A stretch of DNA of 64,000 nucleotides from Anthoceros angustus (GCA_010909165.1 VJWM01000011.1:1-64000), one strand, 5' to 3'. Positions 48,206-61,400 are shown, counted from the first letter of the stretch. The notes: a model not told the origin generated them from the letters alone. Numbers and translations are program-made.

Positions 48206-51083
48206 GTCATTCGCTCTTTCTCCTCTTATGGACAGGAACCTAGGCCTCCCCATTCGCTCTTTCTCCTCTTATGGACAGGAACCTAGGCCTCCCCATTCGC
48301 TCTTTCTCCTCTTATGGCGAGGAACCTAGGCCTCCCATTCGCTCTTTCTCCTCTTATGGAGCGGGAACCTAGGCCTCCCCATTCGCTCTTTCTCCTCTTA
48401 TGGGGGAACCTAGGCCTCCCATTCGCTCTTTCTCCTCTTATGGGGGAACCTAGGCCTCCCCATTCGCTCTTTCTCCTCTTATGGGCGGGAACCTAGGCCT
48501 CCCATTCGCTCTTTCTCCTCTTATGGACAGAACCTAGGCCTCCCCATTCGCTCTTTCTCCTCTTATGGGCGGGAACCTAGGCCTCCCCATTCGCTCTTTC
48601 TCCTCTTATGGCGAGAACCTAGGCCTCCCATTCGCTCTTTCTCCTCTTATGGATGGCGGGAACCTAGGCCTCCCCATTCGCTCTTTCTCCTCTTATGGGC
48701 CGGGAACCTAGGCCTCCCCATTCGCTCTTTCTCCTCTTATGGGCGAGAACCTAGGCCTCCCCATTAGCTCTTTCTCCTCTTATGGGCCGGGAACCTAGGC
48801 CTCCCCATTAGCTCTTTCTCCTCTTATATGAGGGAACCTAGGCCTCCCCATTCGCTCTTTCTCCTCTTATGGGCGGGAACCTAGGCCTCCCCATTCGCTC
48901 TTTCTCCTCTTATGGACGGGAACCTAGGCCTCCCCATTCGCTCTTTCTCCTCTTATGGATGTGAACCTAGGCCTCCCCATTCGCTCTTTCTCCTCTTATG
49001 GAGGAACCTAGGCCTCCCCATTCGCTCTTTCTCCTCTTATGGGCGAGAACCTAGGCCTCCCCATTCGCTCTTTCTCCTCTTATGGACAGGAACCTAGGCC
49101 TCCCCATTCGCTCTTTCTCCTCTTATGGGCGGGAACCTAGGCCTCCCCATTACTCTTTCTCCTCTGTGGACAGGAACCTAGGCCTCCCCATTCGCTCTTT
49201 CTCCTCTTATGGAGAACCTAGGCCTCCCCATTCGCTCTTTCTCCTCTTATGGGCGAGAACCTAGGCCTCCCCATTCGCTCTTTCTCCTCTTATGGGCGGG
49301 AACCTAGGCCTCCCCATTCGCTCTTTCTCCTCTTATGATAGGAACCTAGGCCTCCCCATTCGCTCTTTCTCCTCTTATGGAGGAACCTAGGCCTCCCCAT
49401 TCGCTCTTTCTCCTCTTATGGATGTGAACCTAGGCCTCCCCATTCGCTCTTTCTCCTCTTATGGATGTGAACCTAGGCCTCCCCATTCGCTCTTTCTCCT
49501 CTTATGGGCGGGAACCTAGGCCTCCCCATTCGCTCTTTCTCCTCTTATGGACAGGAACCTAGGCCTCCCCATTCGCTCTTTCTCCTCTTATGGAGGAACC
49601 TAGCCTCCCCATTCGCTCTTTCTCCTCTTATGGACAGGAACCTAGGCCTCCCCATTCAGCTCTTTCTCCTCTTATGGGTGTGAACCTAGGCCTCCCCATT
49701 CGCTCTTTCTCCTCTTATGGGCGGAACCTAGGCCTCCCCATTCGCTCTTTCTCCTCTTATGGAGGAACCTAGGCCTCCCCATTCGCTCTTTCTCCTCTTA
49801 TGGATGTGAACCTAGGCCTCCCCATTCGCTCTTTCTCCTCTTATGGCAGGAACCTAGGCCTCCCCATTCGCTCTTTCTCCTCTTATGGAGGGAACCTAGG
49901 CCTCCCCATTCGCTTTCTCCTCTTATGGATGGAACCTAGGCCTCCCCATTCGCTCTTTCTCCTCTTGGTGGATGTGAACCCAGGCCTCCCCATTCGCTCT
50001 TTCTCCTCTTATGGATGTGAACCTAGGCCTCCCATTCGCTCTTTCTCCTCTTATGGACAGAACCTAGGCCTCCCCATTCGCTCTTTCTCCTCTGGACAGG
50101 AACCTAGGCCTCCCATTCGCTCTTTCTCCTCTTATGGGCAGGAACCCAGGCCTCCCCATTCGCTCTTTCTCCTCTTATGGAGGAACCTAGGCCTCCCCAT
50201 TCGCCTTTTCTCCTCTTATGGATGTGAACCCAGGCCTCCCCATTCGCTCTTTCTCCTCTGGCAGGAACCTAGGCCTCCCATTCGCTCTTTCTCCTCTTAT
50301 GGGTGAACCTAGGCCTCCCCATTCGCTCTTTCTCCTTATGGACAGGAACCCAGGCCTCCCATTCGCCTCTTTCTCCTCTTATGGATGGAACCTAGGCCTC
50401 CCCATTCGCTCTTTCTCCTCTTATGGAGGAACCCAGGCCTCCCCATTCGCTCTTTCTCCTCTTATGGGCGAACCTAGGCCTCCCCATTCGCTCTTTCTCC
50501 TCTTATGGGCGGGAACCTAGGCCTCCCCATTCGCTCTTTCTCCTCTTATGGATGGGAACCTAGGCCTCCCCATTATTCGCTCTTTCTCCTCTTATGGGCC
50601 GGGAACCTAGGCCTCCCCATTAGCTCTTTCTCCTCTTATGGAACCTAGGCCTCCCCATTCGCTCTTTCTCCTCTTATAGGGGAACCTAGGCCTCCCCATT
50701 CGCTCTTTCTCCTCTTATGGGCGAGAACCTAGGCCTCCCCATTCTCTTTCTCCTCTTATGGGCGGGAACCTAGGCCTCCCCATTCGCTCTTTCTCCTCTT
50801 ATGGACGGGAACCCTGGCCTCCCATTCGCTCTTTCTCCTCTTATGGACGGGAACCTAGGCCTCCCCATTCGCTCTTTCTCCTCTTATGGGCGGGAACCTA
50901 GGCCTCCCATTCGCTCTTTCTCCTCTTATGGGCGGGAACCTAGGCCTCCCCATTCGCTCTTTCTCCTCTTATGGACAGGAACCTAGGCCTCCCCATTCGC
51001 TCTTTCTCCTCTTATGGACAGGAACCTAGGCCTCCCCATTCGCTCTTTCTCCTCTTATGGACAGGAACCTAGGCCTCCCGTTC
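48206..51083. repeat. Tandem array of a roughly 40 bp unit, about 70 copies
   Basis: The core GAACCTAGGCCTCCCCATTC, then GCTCTTTCTCCTCTTATGG, is almost invariant through the array. It is joined to the next copy by a variable 0-6 base linker (ACAG, GCGG, GCGA, ATGT, AG and others). The linkers and an occasional CCC for CCCC make the period 37-43 bp, so open frames reach only 60-170 codons and alternate between frames. I treat it as a minisatellite, not a gene. Confidence 0.95.
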
Positions 51084-51272
51084 ATCCCATCATTACATTC
51101 TGGAAAGCTGGCTTATTTATGAGTTCGGAAACACCTGTTCATCCCGTTTTATATTTTGGAAAGCTGGATTAGTTAGGGTTTTGAAGATGCACATCACTGC
51201 TGATACGCTGAACACCAAAAGCACCTGATCACCGAAACCACAAAACCACCTCGATGGCTACCCGTCTAAATG
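51084..51272. repeat. Short duplicated segment after the minisatellite
   Basis: TTCATCCCATCATTACATTC followed by TGGAAAGCTGG recurs about 50 bases later as TTCATCCCGTTTTATATTTTGGAAAGCTGG. No gene is visible. Confidence 0.6.
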
Positions 51273-51882
51273 GAGCATCCAGTCTACAAAAACCAAGGAC
51301 ATTTCTAGAGAGAGCTAAAGGACAAGATGGAGGGAACTAGGAAGCATCTAATTCATCAGCCTAACTAGACAGAAACTCAAGCTATAGTCCGAAGAATTGA
51401 AGCTATTTTGTGCCATGACAAGTTTTATGAAATGGCCAAGTAGGTTCCATGCAGCCCTATACCATGGTGTCCTCATGTTGCTGGAGCAAGCTGAGGGTGT
51501 AGAGGGGAGCGCTCAATGCAAGACAGTGCAAGGCATCATGCTCTAGAATCGCCTCCATAAATCGAGCACATTGATTGCTAGAAAATTGCAGGACTTCATT
51601 GCAAAGCGTCGTGGTATCCTCCCCTCTCTACGTTGTGCACTTGAAGGCGCTCCAGAATTGTGGGTTTGCATGCTGTCATGACCTTCTCGCCTCGTTCAAG
51701 CAGGCGATCTTGCCTTGGGCTATAATGTTATGGTGAACCACTTGAAAACTCTATCATAGTCGGCATTCAATGCGAGTCGTAAAATCCTAACTTAAGTTGG
51801 TGAACATATACTGAGGGGGCTATGGTTTTGAGCATAAATTAAATTAATTTTGGTTTTTAATTTTTATATAGCTATTTAACAA
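51273..51882. repeat. 610 bp direct repeat, left copy
   Basis: It starts TGGAGCATCC and ends AACAAAAATAAGG, and it recurs at 53949-54562. The pair flanks the MULE-like sequence. The ends are not TG...CA and I see no matching target duplication, so they are not obviously LTRs. Confidence 0.85.
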
Positions 51883-52309
51883 AAATAAGGTTCGACATAA
51901 ATATGTATATATTTCAAAATTTTAACATTTGTCAAAAATATTTTTTTGTCAAATTTAAATATTTGAGTTTATATATATATAACTAATGGATATGTATAGA
52001 CCTCCCCTAAACAGGCCCTAATTTTCCACACAAACCCTAGTTTCCTTGTTTTCGGTATCTTAAACTCATAAATTTTTACATATTCAGCATATTAAGTATA
52101 ATAATTTCTGGCTTTTCAAATTTTACTAATTTTAATTAACGCCGAATCAACCCTTGGGGTACGGTAGTTGCATGCATTTAAATGATCAAGAAAGTGTTCG
52201 GCTATGGATGGACATTCATGCACACCCATTTCTATCTAAGATAACCATGCAATATTCAAGATAACCATTTTGTGCTAGGTATGCAAACCTCCTTTATGCA
52301 AGACACTCG

Positions 52310-53920
52310 CTACATTGGGGCAACAAGTCTATAGTTTCCATGGATGCCACCTTTGGCTTAAATAAATGGCATGTAAGTCTTGTGTACACTTTCATTTACC
52401 TTCAATTTGCCTCCTTTCAAACATCTTGCATCCACCGGACATTTGCTCTTATACTCCTATGTACAGTTTCAGCTATTCAGTCTCCTCATGTTCGATGATC
52501 ATATGAATGGTATCCCCGTTGCTTGAGTTATAACCAAGTATGGGAATGGCAATGACATTGCAATATGTTTGAAGGCACTGAAAGACAAATCGCAGGAGAT
52601 GGATAGTACTTGGATGCCGTGTGCTTTTCTGGTCGACGATCGTAAAGTAGAGATGAATGCTATAAGGCATGTGTTTAGGAAGGACTGTCTTGTGTTTTTT
52701 GTGTTTATGGCATGTAAGAAGAGCTTGATTACGAAATCTTTTACAAAATATGGACTGTGGTACTGTCAGGATGCACATTATACAACGACTTGACGACATA
52801 AAGTATATGGCAGGGAAACTAGGTCCTAAAACATCCACCCAAGAGGCAGAGGCCATGCTTGCTGAACTGATGGCAGAGTACGAACTCAAATATCAACATT
52901 TTTCATCTACTTTCGAAGGAGGACATAACATGGCCATATGGATCAAGGACGTAAGAACTATTCATCATGTAGGGCAGGATTGTACTGGTAGCATAGAAGC
53001 ATACCATTTACATCTGAAAGTGTGAGCTTCCCTTACTAAGCAACTCATACGAGGATGCAAAATAGATTGGCTCCTTCCTGTCTTGATTGAAGAGGTTGAG
53101 ATTCATTTTTGAAGAGGTTGAGATTCATTTTTGAAGAGGTTGAGATTCATTTTTGAAGAGGTTGAGATTCATTTTTGAAGAGGTTGAGATTTATTTTTGG
53201 TATCAGCTGGCATGTAAAGAAGCTAGCTTTGTAAGGAATACAAAGTTAGAAAGCATGGTAAAACATTCGATTGCAAAGCAATTCAAAACAGTAGATTCTG
53301 ATGTAAATTTGCCAACCTCATGTGACAAAGATGTATCAGCCCCCACTTTCATTGTTGAAAATGCACATGGTAGTTGGGCAAGCTGTTCGTGTCCATGGGC
53401 TCTGCGAGGCAACACGTGCAAGTATCAAGTAAAAGTACTCATAATGTTGGAGAGACTTAGGGCTCTATTGATCTTGTGCAGAGACTTTGAAGTATGCTAT
53501 TGATGCTCCTACAAAGTGGAATTTGTCAGAAGATCATACAGAGACCAAAAGTAACAATGTACATTATTGCCCAATAATAGCTAGTGCTAGCCCTTAGAAG
53601 GTCCAGGATGTGAATAATCCAAATCCTAGCCTAGTTTTTCAGAGCTTGACTAATATTGGTGAGCCTGATTATCAGGCTCCCCTACAGGCCATACTCGCTA
53701 AAGTTTTCTCAATGATTGCCTAAAATCCCTGTTTGACTCCACATGCACGTGGTATGCTTTCCTTTGCTTTGAGGGTGCTTGAAACTATAAATGCAGAAGA
53801 CAACACTCACTTGAGAAGCACTCTAATATTGGAGATGGAGGAGGATGAGGATATCAGTACAGGACGAAACGTTCCTATTTTCTCCAGTGGAGAGAAAGAG
53901 ACCAAGAATGAAGAATAGTG
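52310..53920 (+). pseudogene. MULE-type transposase remnant with SWIM zinc finger
   Basis: Frames on the plus strand read SMDATFGLNKWHVSLVYT (the first catalytic Asp region of MULE transposases), then STWMPCAFLVDDRKVEMNAI (second Asp region) and SWASCSCPWALRGNTCKYQ, a SWIM-like CxC...C finger in which the final His is Tyr. Stops and frame changes separate these parts. One break coincides with a 22 bp repeat expansion. The sequence is either a dead element or a decayed SWIM-domain gene derived from one. Confidence 0.7.
53089..53198 (+). repeat. 22 bp tandem repeat, five copies
   Basis: GAAGAGGTTGAGATTCATTT plus TT is repeated at 53089, 53111, 53133, 53155 and 53177. The added 88 bases are not a multiple of three, so the expansion shifts the transposase frame (EEVEIHF before, EEVEIYFWYQ after). 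Confidence 0.95.
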
Positions 53921-53948
53921 TTTCTGCATGTAATGCAACGTTGGCAGC

Positions 53949-54562
53949 ATGGAGCATCCCGTCTACAAGGAAACCAAGGACATTTCTAGAGAGAGCTAAA
54001 GGACAAGATGGAGGGAACTAGGAAGCATCTAATTCATCAGCCTAACTAGACAGAAACTCAAGCTATAGTCCGAAGAATTGAAGCTATTTTGTGCCATGAC
54101 AAGTTTTATGAAATGGCCAAAATGGGTTCCATCTGACTATACCATGGTGTCCTCATGTTCTTTGGAGCAGGCGAGGGTGTAGAGGAGCTCAATGCAAGAC
54201 AGTGCAAGGCATCATGCTCTAGAATCGCCTCCATAAATCGAGCACATTGATTGCTAGAAAATTGCAGGACTTCATTGCAAAGCGTCGTGGTATCCTCCCC
54301 TCTCTACGTTGTGCACTTGAAGGCGCTCGGTGTGGGTTTGCATGCTGTCATGACCTTCTCGCCTCGTTCAAGCAGGCGATCTTGCCTTGGGCTATAATGT
54401 TATGGTGAACCACTTGAAAACTCTATCATAGTCGGCATTCAATGCGAGTCGTAAAATCCTAACTTAAGTTGGTGAACATATACTGAGGGGGCTATGGTTT
54501 TGAGCATAAATTAAATTAATTTTGGTTTTTATTTTTTATATAGCTATTTAACAAAAATAAGG
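53949..54562. repeat. 610 bp direct repeat, right copy
   Basis: This matches 51273-51882, with small indels clustered near GTTCCATCTGACTATACC and GGAGCAGGCGAGG. Confidence 0.85.
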
Positions 54563-55111
54563 GTCATTAAAGAATTAGGCACTTGTGTATGAAATGCTCA
54601 ATTCAAGAAACATATTCATTATTTTAAAAAAATATATTATTTATTTTGAAATATTAAAATTTTATTTTTGGAAAAAATAACTTTTGGCCAAGATGCCCAC
54701 AATCATGACCCTACCGTATTCAACTTGACCTGTAAACCCTAATTTCAATTTATGAACGATATTTACAGAATCACCGGATGATGGAACCGTTCCCGGTAAC
54801 TACCATGGCCAAGAGAGAGAGCGCGGGACCCACAATGAAGTGACTGACAAAACCCCAACAGGGGCCAAGGAAACGGTGTGCTCCATAGGCGACGGCGAAC
54901 GCGATGGCGTCCGGAATGGACATTATCCTTGGAGTCCAACTGCCGTTTGCACTGCGACCCAATAAGGGGAAATGGGAAGACGAGATGCAGACATGGCACA
55001 CGGAGAGGTCGGCATTGCGCAACGTGGCGCGTTACAGCACAGGATGTTGCCAGCTTGTAGTGCCTTGCTCTCGTCTGAAGAGCGTGGGAGCGTGGTGGTC
55101 CAGAGCTGGCA
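54563..55111. other. Upstream region of the ENH1-like gene
   Basis: AT-rich at first, then GC-balanced from about 54750. It should hold the promoter and 5' UTR of the gene starting at 55112. ORFs on both strands here look like chance frames. Confidence 0.55.
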
Positions 55112-56403
55112 ATGGCGGCAACGACTCAAGCCGCGTTTTCCATACTCACGCCTGCTGTGTCCTCCGGAGCACGATCTGGGGAGTGCTCCAGCTCCGCTGC
55201 TTCCACCTGCGCTCTTGCGCACCCTGCCAGGAATCCGGTAAGGGAATGGGCGTGCATTCCTGCATCCGTGAGTCTTGTCTGACAGTTGAAGATCCCGCGT
55301 GGTGCCTGAATCAAATGTGAGATGACAAGGTTTCACTCGTCCGCAGATGCAAAGCTCGTTTCAAGGGCAAACACTGGGGAGGGGAAGCTTGCGAGCAGCA
55401 CATCCTCCCCGCGCTGGCGCACGATTTGATTCTTCCAAGCTGATTCGAGCCAAGACAGCGGGAGCGTCCAAGGAGTACGAGGCCGAGGTGGACAAGCCGC
55501 TGGGATTGTCTCTGGGAACTAAGGCTGGGGGAGGAGTTGTGATCACTGTAAGGTTGTTTTCGGGATAGTTGGACAGCGGAACGGAGGAGTGTGTGTGTGT
55601 GTGTGGCGAGCTCACTTTGGCATGGCTCGCATTGTGCTAGGGCATTGACGGAGGCGGGAATGCAGCCAAGGCAGGTCTCAAGGTCGGGGACCAGGTCATC
55701 TACACCAGCAGCTTCTTCGGTGACGAGCTATGGCCGTCGGACAATCTCAGCTTCACCAAGACGGCGATCCAGGCCAAGCCCGATTCCGTCTACTTCGTGG
55801 TCAACAGGTTTCCGGAAACATCCAGCTCTTGTCCTGCTTTGTCCTGTGCTCGTCACTGGAGATGCTGATGTGTGGAATTCCTTGTGCTCAGAGGCGGAGC
55901 GGTTGATGTGAAGAGGCTCCCTAAACGACCTGCTCCTCCTCGGTTCGGCAGGAAGCTAACTGACGCTCAGAAGGTAAGCTTCACGGCTAGGGTTTTGGTT
56001 TCTGGTCCCGCAAAGCTTCTGCTTCTGTTGCCTGAATTGTCGAGGTCCTGCAGGCGCGGGCGACGCACATTTGCCTGGACTGCGGATACATTTACACCTT
56101 GACGAAGCCCTTCGAGGAACAGGTGAGCAGACTTGTTTATTGCGTGCTGCTGAGGTCTGAGGTGCATGGTGAGGAGCTCCCGGATGCATTTGGAGCACGC
56201 AGTGACCACCGCTCTCCTGGATGGAGTGCTTGCAGGCTGATACATTTCAGTGTCCCCAGTGCTCAGCTCCTAAGAAGCGTTTCTCTCGATTCGACCCAGT
56301 CACGGGCAGAGCTGCTGGCGGCAGCACTCCTGCCCCTGTCCTGATCGGCGTCATAGCAGGCGCGATTGCCGTCGGGGCGTTGGCCTTCTTCGGTCTACAA
56401 TAA
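55112..56403 (+). CDS. ENH1: Chloroplast PDZ plus rubredoxin protein, ENH1 type
   Basis: Six exons (55112-55237, 55347-55547, 55641-55807, 55892-55973, 56054-56122, 56236-56403) sum to 813 bases, giving 270 residues, close to the Arabidopsis protein. Residues 1-60 form a Ser/Ala/Thr-rich transit peptide starting MAATTQAAFSILTPAVSSGA. A PDZ-like domain spans about 85-155 (LGLSLGTKAGGGVVIT, AGLKVGDQVIYTSSFFG). A rubredoxin iron site follows, with C199/C202 (CLDCGYIY) and C221/C224 (CPQC). One C-terminal membrane helix (VLIGVIAGAIAVGALAFFG) ends the protein. Such rubredoxins sit in thylakoids and are linked to photosystem assembly or redox balance; ENH1 affects salt tolerance in Arabidopsis. The start is the only ATG giving a transit peptide with a clean GT donor in phase. 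Confidence 0.93.
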
Positions 56404-57980
56404 GCTTGAAATTTCTCGAGGGAAACCCCACTGCAACCCCGGGGATCGAGTTGCTGACGAAACGACGAAACGACGAAACTTGAGGGGCTATTCGACACGT
56501 AAAAGCGTAGCAGGCGAGGATGGCGGCTGGGGAGCACGAAACATGATCTACCACCACCGGGGCCACCTACAACTTTGAGTTCTTTCTCTCTCTGTATCTG
56601 AACCAGAGGTCCAGCTCGTCGGGCTGGATCTGGCTCGCGGCCCAGGCAGGTCGACGAGCCTGCCGCCTGGCCGCTGTGACATATGAAGGCTCTCATAAAT
56701 GACACCGTAAGAGGGCGACAGAGATGGTGGTGTTGCAAGGGTGCAGGATGTCGCAAGGGTGCAGGATGTCGCAAGGGTGCAGGATGTCATCTTTGACAGG
56801 TCTACCCAATTCGGTTAGAAGGCTGCTTTGCGGTAAGATTTTCTATAAAATTAATTTATCGTTAGGTTAATTTATAAGATGTAAATATTTCATTGCCTAG
56901 GTACCTAATCCTTTGAGGCCTTTTAGAATTATTTTAGAGAAAAGGAACTTCATAAACAATGACAGCCCACCTACGCTGGAAAGAAGCAAGAAGTACAAAC
57001 ATAAATTGAGAGAAACCGGAGAGGAAAAAACAATCAGCACATCAGCATGCAAAAGAGAAATCATCCAAGCTTTTCTAACTAAGTAATGATGCAAAGAAGA
57101 GTGCTCCCCTCCTTAGCCTAGCCAAAGCAATAGAAGAGGGCTCTCTAAATTGATCAGGTAGAATGTAATATACTTGATATCTCTTAATAGTTATTAGTAA
57201 CGCAATAAAAAATAAAATCAAATAAAAAGTGAAACAAAAAACTATTTGCTATATGCTTGGTACCATGGCTATAAGCGATCGAACCTAGCCTGTTAAAGAG
57301 GAATTGTTGCAGCCACTAATAGGCTCCTTAGGAGTAGTGATGGCTCCTTCACTACTCTGAAGGGTGAAAACAAGGTCCTAGGTTATACCAAAACCTTGTA
57401 AATCCATGTTTTCATGGTTTCATGATAAAAGATGAACACGTCAACTAGGAGCTATTGGCAAAAAAAAAAGGGTTTTAGCATATTTACATATCCACATCTT
57501 AGATTAATTTAAATCACAACGGGAATATATTATATATACATGATGTTTTTAAATATTTGGGCATCCTTGTATGACCAAGGAATACTGCTTTCAAATTACA
57601 CAAAGAAAAAAGGCTTAATGAGTCATGTCATGGGTTATGCATCATGGTCATCCCTCTATAGTGGTGGGAAGCGTCATGAGGCACCGGACCTCCCCTGCAT
57701 AAGCTCGCATCCCCATTACGAATGTTGTTGGCAAGGGGTACAAGCATAGTTTGGTGCCACTCATTAGTCACATATTTGGTCATCTTGAGAGAGACTGTGA
57801 AGGTTAGAATTCAAAATTTGAAATTCCACTTGTGAACTTAATGATTTATTTTTACCTCACTATGATTTACTCATGTTCATTTGTTTTATCTTAAAATTAC
57901 TTACATATAGTGATATAAATTTACATAACCTTTTTCACCTTGTGTTAAGTGGAGTAACCTCATTGACCAGAAACCCAACT
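56404..57980. other. AT-rich spacer after ENH1
   Basis: It contains the ENH1 3' UTR, an 18 bp repeat (GCAAGGGTGCAGGATGTC, three copies at 56735-56788) and AT-rich sequence to 57.98 kb. No gene is recognised. Confidence 0.6.
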
Positions 57981-58219
57981 TTGTGCATGCAACCTACCTT
58001 CCTGCCCTCCCCTACCTTGCGCCCGTCTCCTTAGCGCCGCCATCACCCACAGCTCCGCACAGTCTCCCTTGCGTTTGTGTTTGTCTGTCGCGACGCCTTC
58101 GATACGGTTCGTCCTCCCTCTGTCCCTCCGTCCCTCCCTCCATCCTTACCCTCACATTCCTCTAATGCGTCCTTCGCCTGCTGTGCCTACTACCCTGCCG
58201 TGCTGTGGAGGTGTGGGTG

Positions 58220-58440
58220 CCATGGTTGGCCAGCAATCCTCTTCACGGAATAAGAAGAGGAATGCACAGTTTGTTTGGGAGTGAGCTACACGTGTGCTAT
58301 GTGTCATGGAGGAGGCTCTTAGGTGGAATCGTAGGATATGGAGCTACCATGACGAAGATGGAAAGCTTCGCAACAAAGACATCAATGTCTGGGACGACAT
58401 GCTTCTCAAAGGTTTAAAAGACACTACTAGGAACCAGGTG
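58220..58440 (+). pseudogene. Possible remnant of a Myb/SANT-like transposon protein
   Basis: Joined frames read KKRNAQFVWE, then ATRVLCVMEEALRWNRRIWS and KLRNKDINVWDDMLLKGLK. The spacing of aromatic residues recalls the Myb/SANT-like domain found with Harbinger-type elements, but a stop interrupts it and the match is weak. Confidence 0.25.
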
Positions 58441-58499
58441 GGTATGTCACGTTTTTTTGTAACATATATACGTCCTATTGTTACATTATAATGTCCATT

Positions 58500-61400
58500 G
58501 TAACGGTTCTGGTTCGGTCCCCCGAGCCAGCTGTGGGCTACGGACTTCCCTTGGGTGTTAGGAAATAAGTTGGGTTTTGTTTTTTTCGTAGGTCCGAAGA
58601 GTAAAATAAGGTGGAAAAGGAGGAATAAGCACGACGGGCCCTGGATGTTGAGTGTACTCCTGACCGGAGTGGGTAACGGACCCCTACCACTCACGACGAG
58701 CCACTGACCGCACAGGTATCGGATAAGTCCGACCCCACCCGGTCAAAACAGATAAGTACGCCAGTGAAAGTAATTTAGAAGTTGAGTCGTGAAGTCGACC
58801 GAGCGGCGCCACGTGGACGGCCCCGATGGAGGTCGGCATGCAGCAGCAGACCGAGCCTGCAGGCCGTTATAGTGTATTCACGCCGACCGCGGGCCAGAAG
58901 GCCGTAGGCACGCGTGGCGAAGGTCGAGTAAGCCATGCACTGCGCCACGGACAGTGAAGGGCACCTCCCACATCTCTAACGGCCGACGAGGAGGTCATCG
59001 CGACTCGAGCACCGCAGCCTCCGCAACCCTCGCCGGCGCTATCTCGAACGCCAGCATCGCGGCTCACCGGGGTTGGAGCAACAACGCAGTCAAGAGGGCG
59101 ATCGTGCCGCCGATCTCGACAATCGCCAGAGTAAGGAGAAGAAGGCGATGGGACCCAAGAAGGTCATGGAGGTATGGGAGCCATGGAACCCGGTAGAGCG
59201 CAACATTGTCACCCTATCACTTTGGGCCGTGGAGGAGGCGGGAGGATTGGTCAAGAGTGGCACTAGACGTGTTCCAGTCGTCGACATTTGACAAGTCACC
59301 CTAGTCCGGAGTTCGCCGAAGATGTTGGCGCCAACAAGGAGGTTCGATCCAAGAACCTCCGGAGGATCCTGTGAGGTGGACCTTGAGGTCCCGAGGGCGG
59401 CTTACAACCGCCCCGGAGGAGATTGGGGGCGAGTCCCAACCCCTCAAGGCGAGGGAAAGATAGAGGCGCAAGGGCGCGATGTCAAGCCCGAACGCACAAC
59501 AACCAACTACCGGTTGATGCCTGACCACGGATGAGGGTGAGGGCCCTGATCATTGTCCATCGAACTTGCTCACCAAGGTGGATCACCTTGGTGATAATTT
59601 ATTGGTGTTCCCGCATGCGCAGGGCAAGAGGGCCGACCGGGAAGGATCATCTTCGCCAGTTCACCAGAGGCCCGCAAGCCGAGGAGCGAGAAGCCACCGC
59701 TGTGACTATCCCCATACCCGATCCATGTATGGGGACATTACGACCTCCTCAAGGATGGGGAAGAAGAGGCGCCCGAAAGGGCTGGCGGCCCTACTGAAGG
59801 AGCTGCAAAGGCGCCCGAGGTAGAGGCCCGACCCCTAGGGCCAAACGGGTCCGGAGGAGGACGATCGAGGGATACTGACCATACGCCTGAACGGACCCCC
59901 TCACCACCTAGGGAAGTGTGGAAGATATCCCCGCCTCCTCCTCTCGCCGGAGCAGCCAAGGCAGAGACGGCCCGCCCGACACCACCCACCACCACACGTG
60001 AGAGCCCCGACGAACTCCGGCAATCAAGAGGCGAAGACGCCACCCGCCAACGCAGCACCCTGACGGCTCGTGCTCTGCCCGCCCACGGAGTGGCAAGAGG
60101 TCAAGAGGCGAGAAGGGCGAAGAGACGCCTCAAGGAGCAGGAGGTCACCGCAAAGAACCCCACTGAGCCGGGTCCTGCTGCCGACCGGGAGAGGCAAGGG
60201 GCCCCTAACCCTCACCCTCCGAGCCCTGTGACGTAAGAGGGCTAATAAGGAATTGGCCAAGAAGGAGGTGAGCTCCTGACCTGTCAGACCTAAGGGACCC
60301 GATTAGGTCCGAGAGCCCACCCCGACTTGCCCGATCATGGAGGTCCTCGACCGTGAGATGCCCGCCCCACAACGGACTTTTGGGGGCCTCACCAATGGCG
60401 TGGAAGAGACACGGGTCCTGCTACCGCCATGGAATGCCTGGGGTCTCATGGGGACAGCCGAGAAGACCTGTGAAGTGGAAGCCACAAGGAGGCGATGGTG
60501 CTCCTCCAGAGCAATTGAGGCGCCCAGAGGCGAGGAGGAAGGAAGCTCGGCCGCATCAAGAAGGGAAACGCCGAGGCCGAAGAAAGTCCGTCCATTCGAC
60601 AGATGACTAAATTCCTTCACCGGGTGAGCAACAAGCAGTGAGGCCCAAGCGCTGGTCAAGACCTCGCAGCGAGAGGGGTAGCGCAGAGAGGCGAGGAGGC
60701 CCGAGCGCAAGAGAAGGCTCGCGACCCGAGGCGGCCCTACCGACCAAGACCAAGTCGGGCGGGGCCTGTGAAGGCGGCGGAGGAGGAGCGCCGCTAAGAT
60801 CGACCGCGATCACTATCGTGATCAAACCGGTGGAGGGAGACGGCAGGATAGTCTAACTCACGAGCAGGAGGCGGCGGAGCAAAGGGCCACCATGCCGAGG
60901 AGAAGGAAGCCCGCGACAAGGAGATGGAGGATCTCCTGACCGCGCGAGGTGGAGCAACAGGAGATGGAAGACCGCAAGGAGACTCGAGCCGCAGCCCAAG
61001 TTACCATTGAGGTAATGATCATGGCGTGATCACGATAACGAGATAGAGCGGCCCACCTGCTGGACGGAGGAGGTAAGGCGATGGAACAAGGTGACGCCGA
61101 AATGGAGAAGGACTGACGAAGCACGCAAGAGTTGCCCGACCCTGGAGAGGGAGATGGCGAGCTAAAGGCCGTGAGATGAACGGGAGCGAGACTAAAAGAA
61201 GCCGTCCGCCAAGGAAGGCGAAGGAGCCGGCGTGTAAGTCAGCAGAGCAAAACGACGGAGCCGGAGCAAAGTGAGGTGCAGGAGGTGACCGAGGCGCCCT
61301 TGTGGCCTCGCGAGATCCCGGCCCACCAAACCCGGCAGGGGAGATGGTCCAAGAAGTTTGACAAAGACGCCGAGCACCAATGGCGAAAGGAGTATCGGTG

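Noticed and set aside
48206-51083. Regular repeat array resembling a CRISPR locus
   Set aside because: The 'spacers' are only 0-6 bases long, the host is a plant nuclear genome and no cas genes are present.
51273-54562. 610 bp direct repeats as LTRs of a retrotransposon
   Set aside because: They have no TG...CA ends, no primer-binding site or polypurine tract, and the enclosed coding remnant is a DNA transposase.
54904-55320. 138-codon plus-strand ORF at the ENH1 start
   Set aside because: It overlaps ENH1 exon 1 in another frame and ignores a clean donor site; the ENH1 model explains the region fully.
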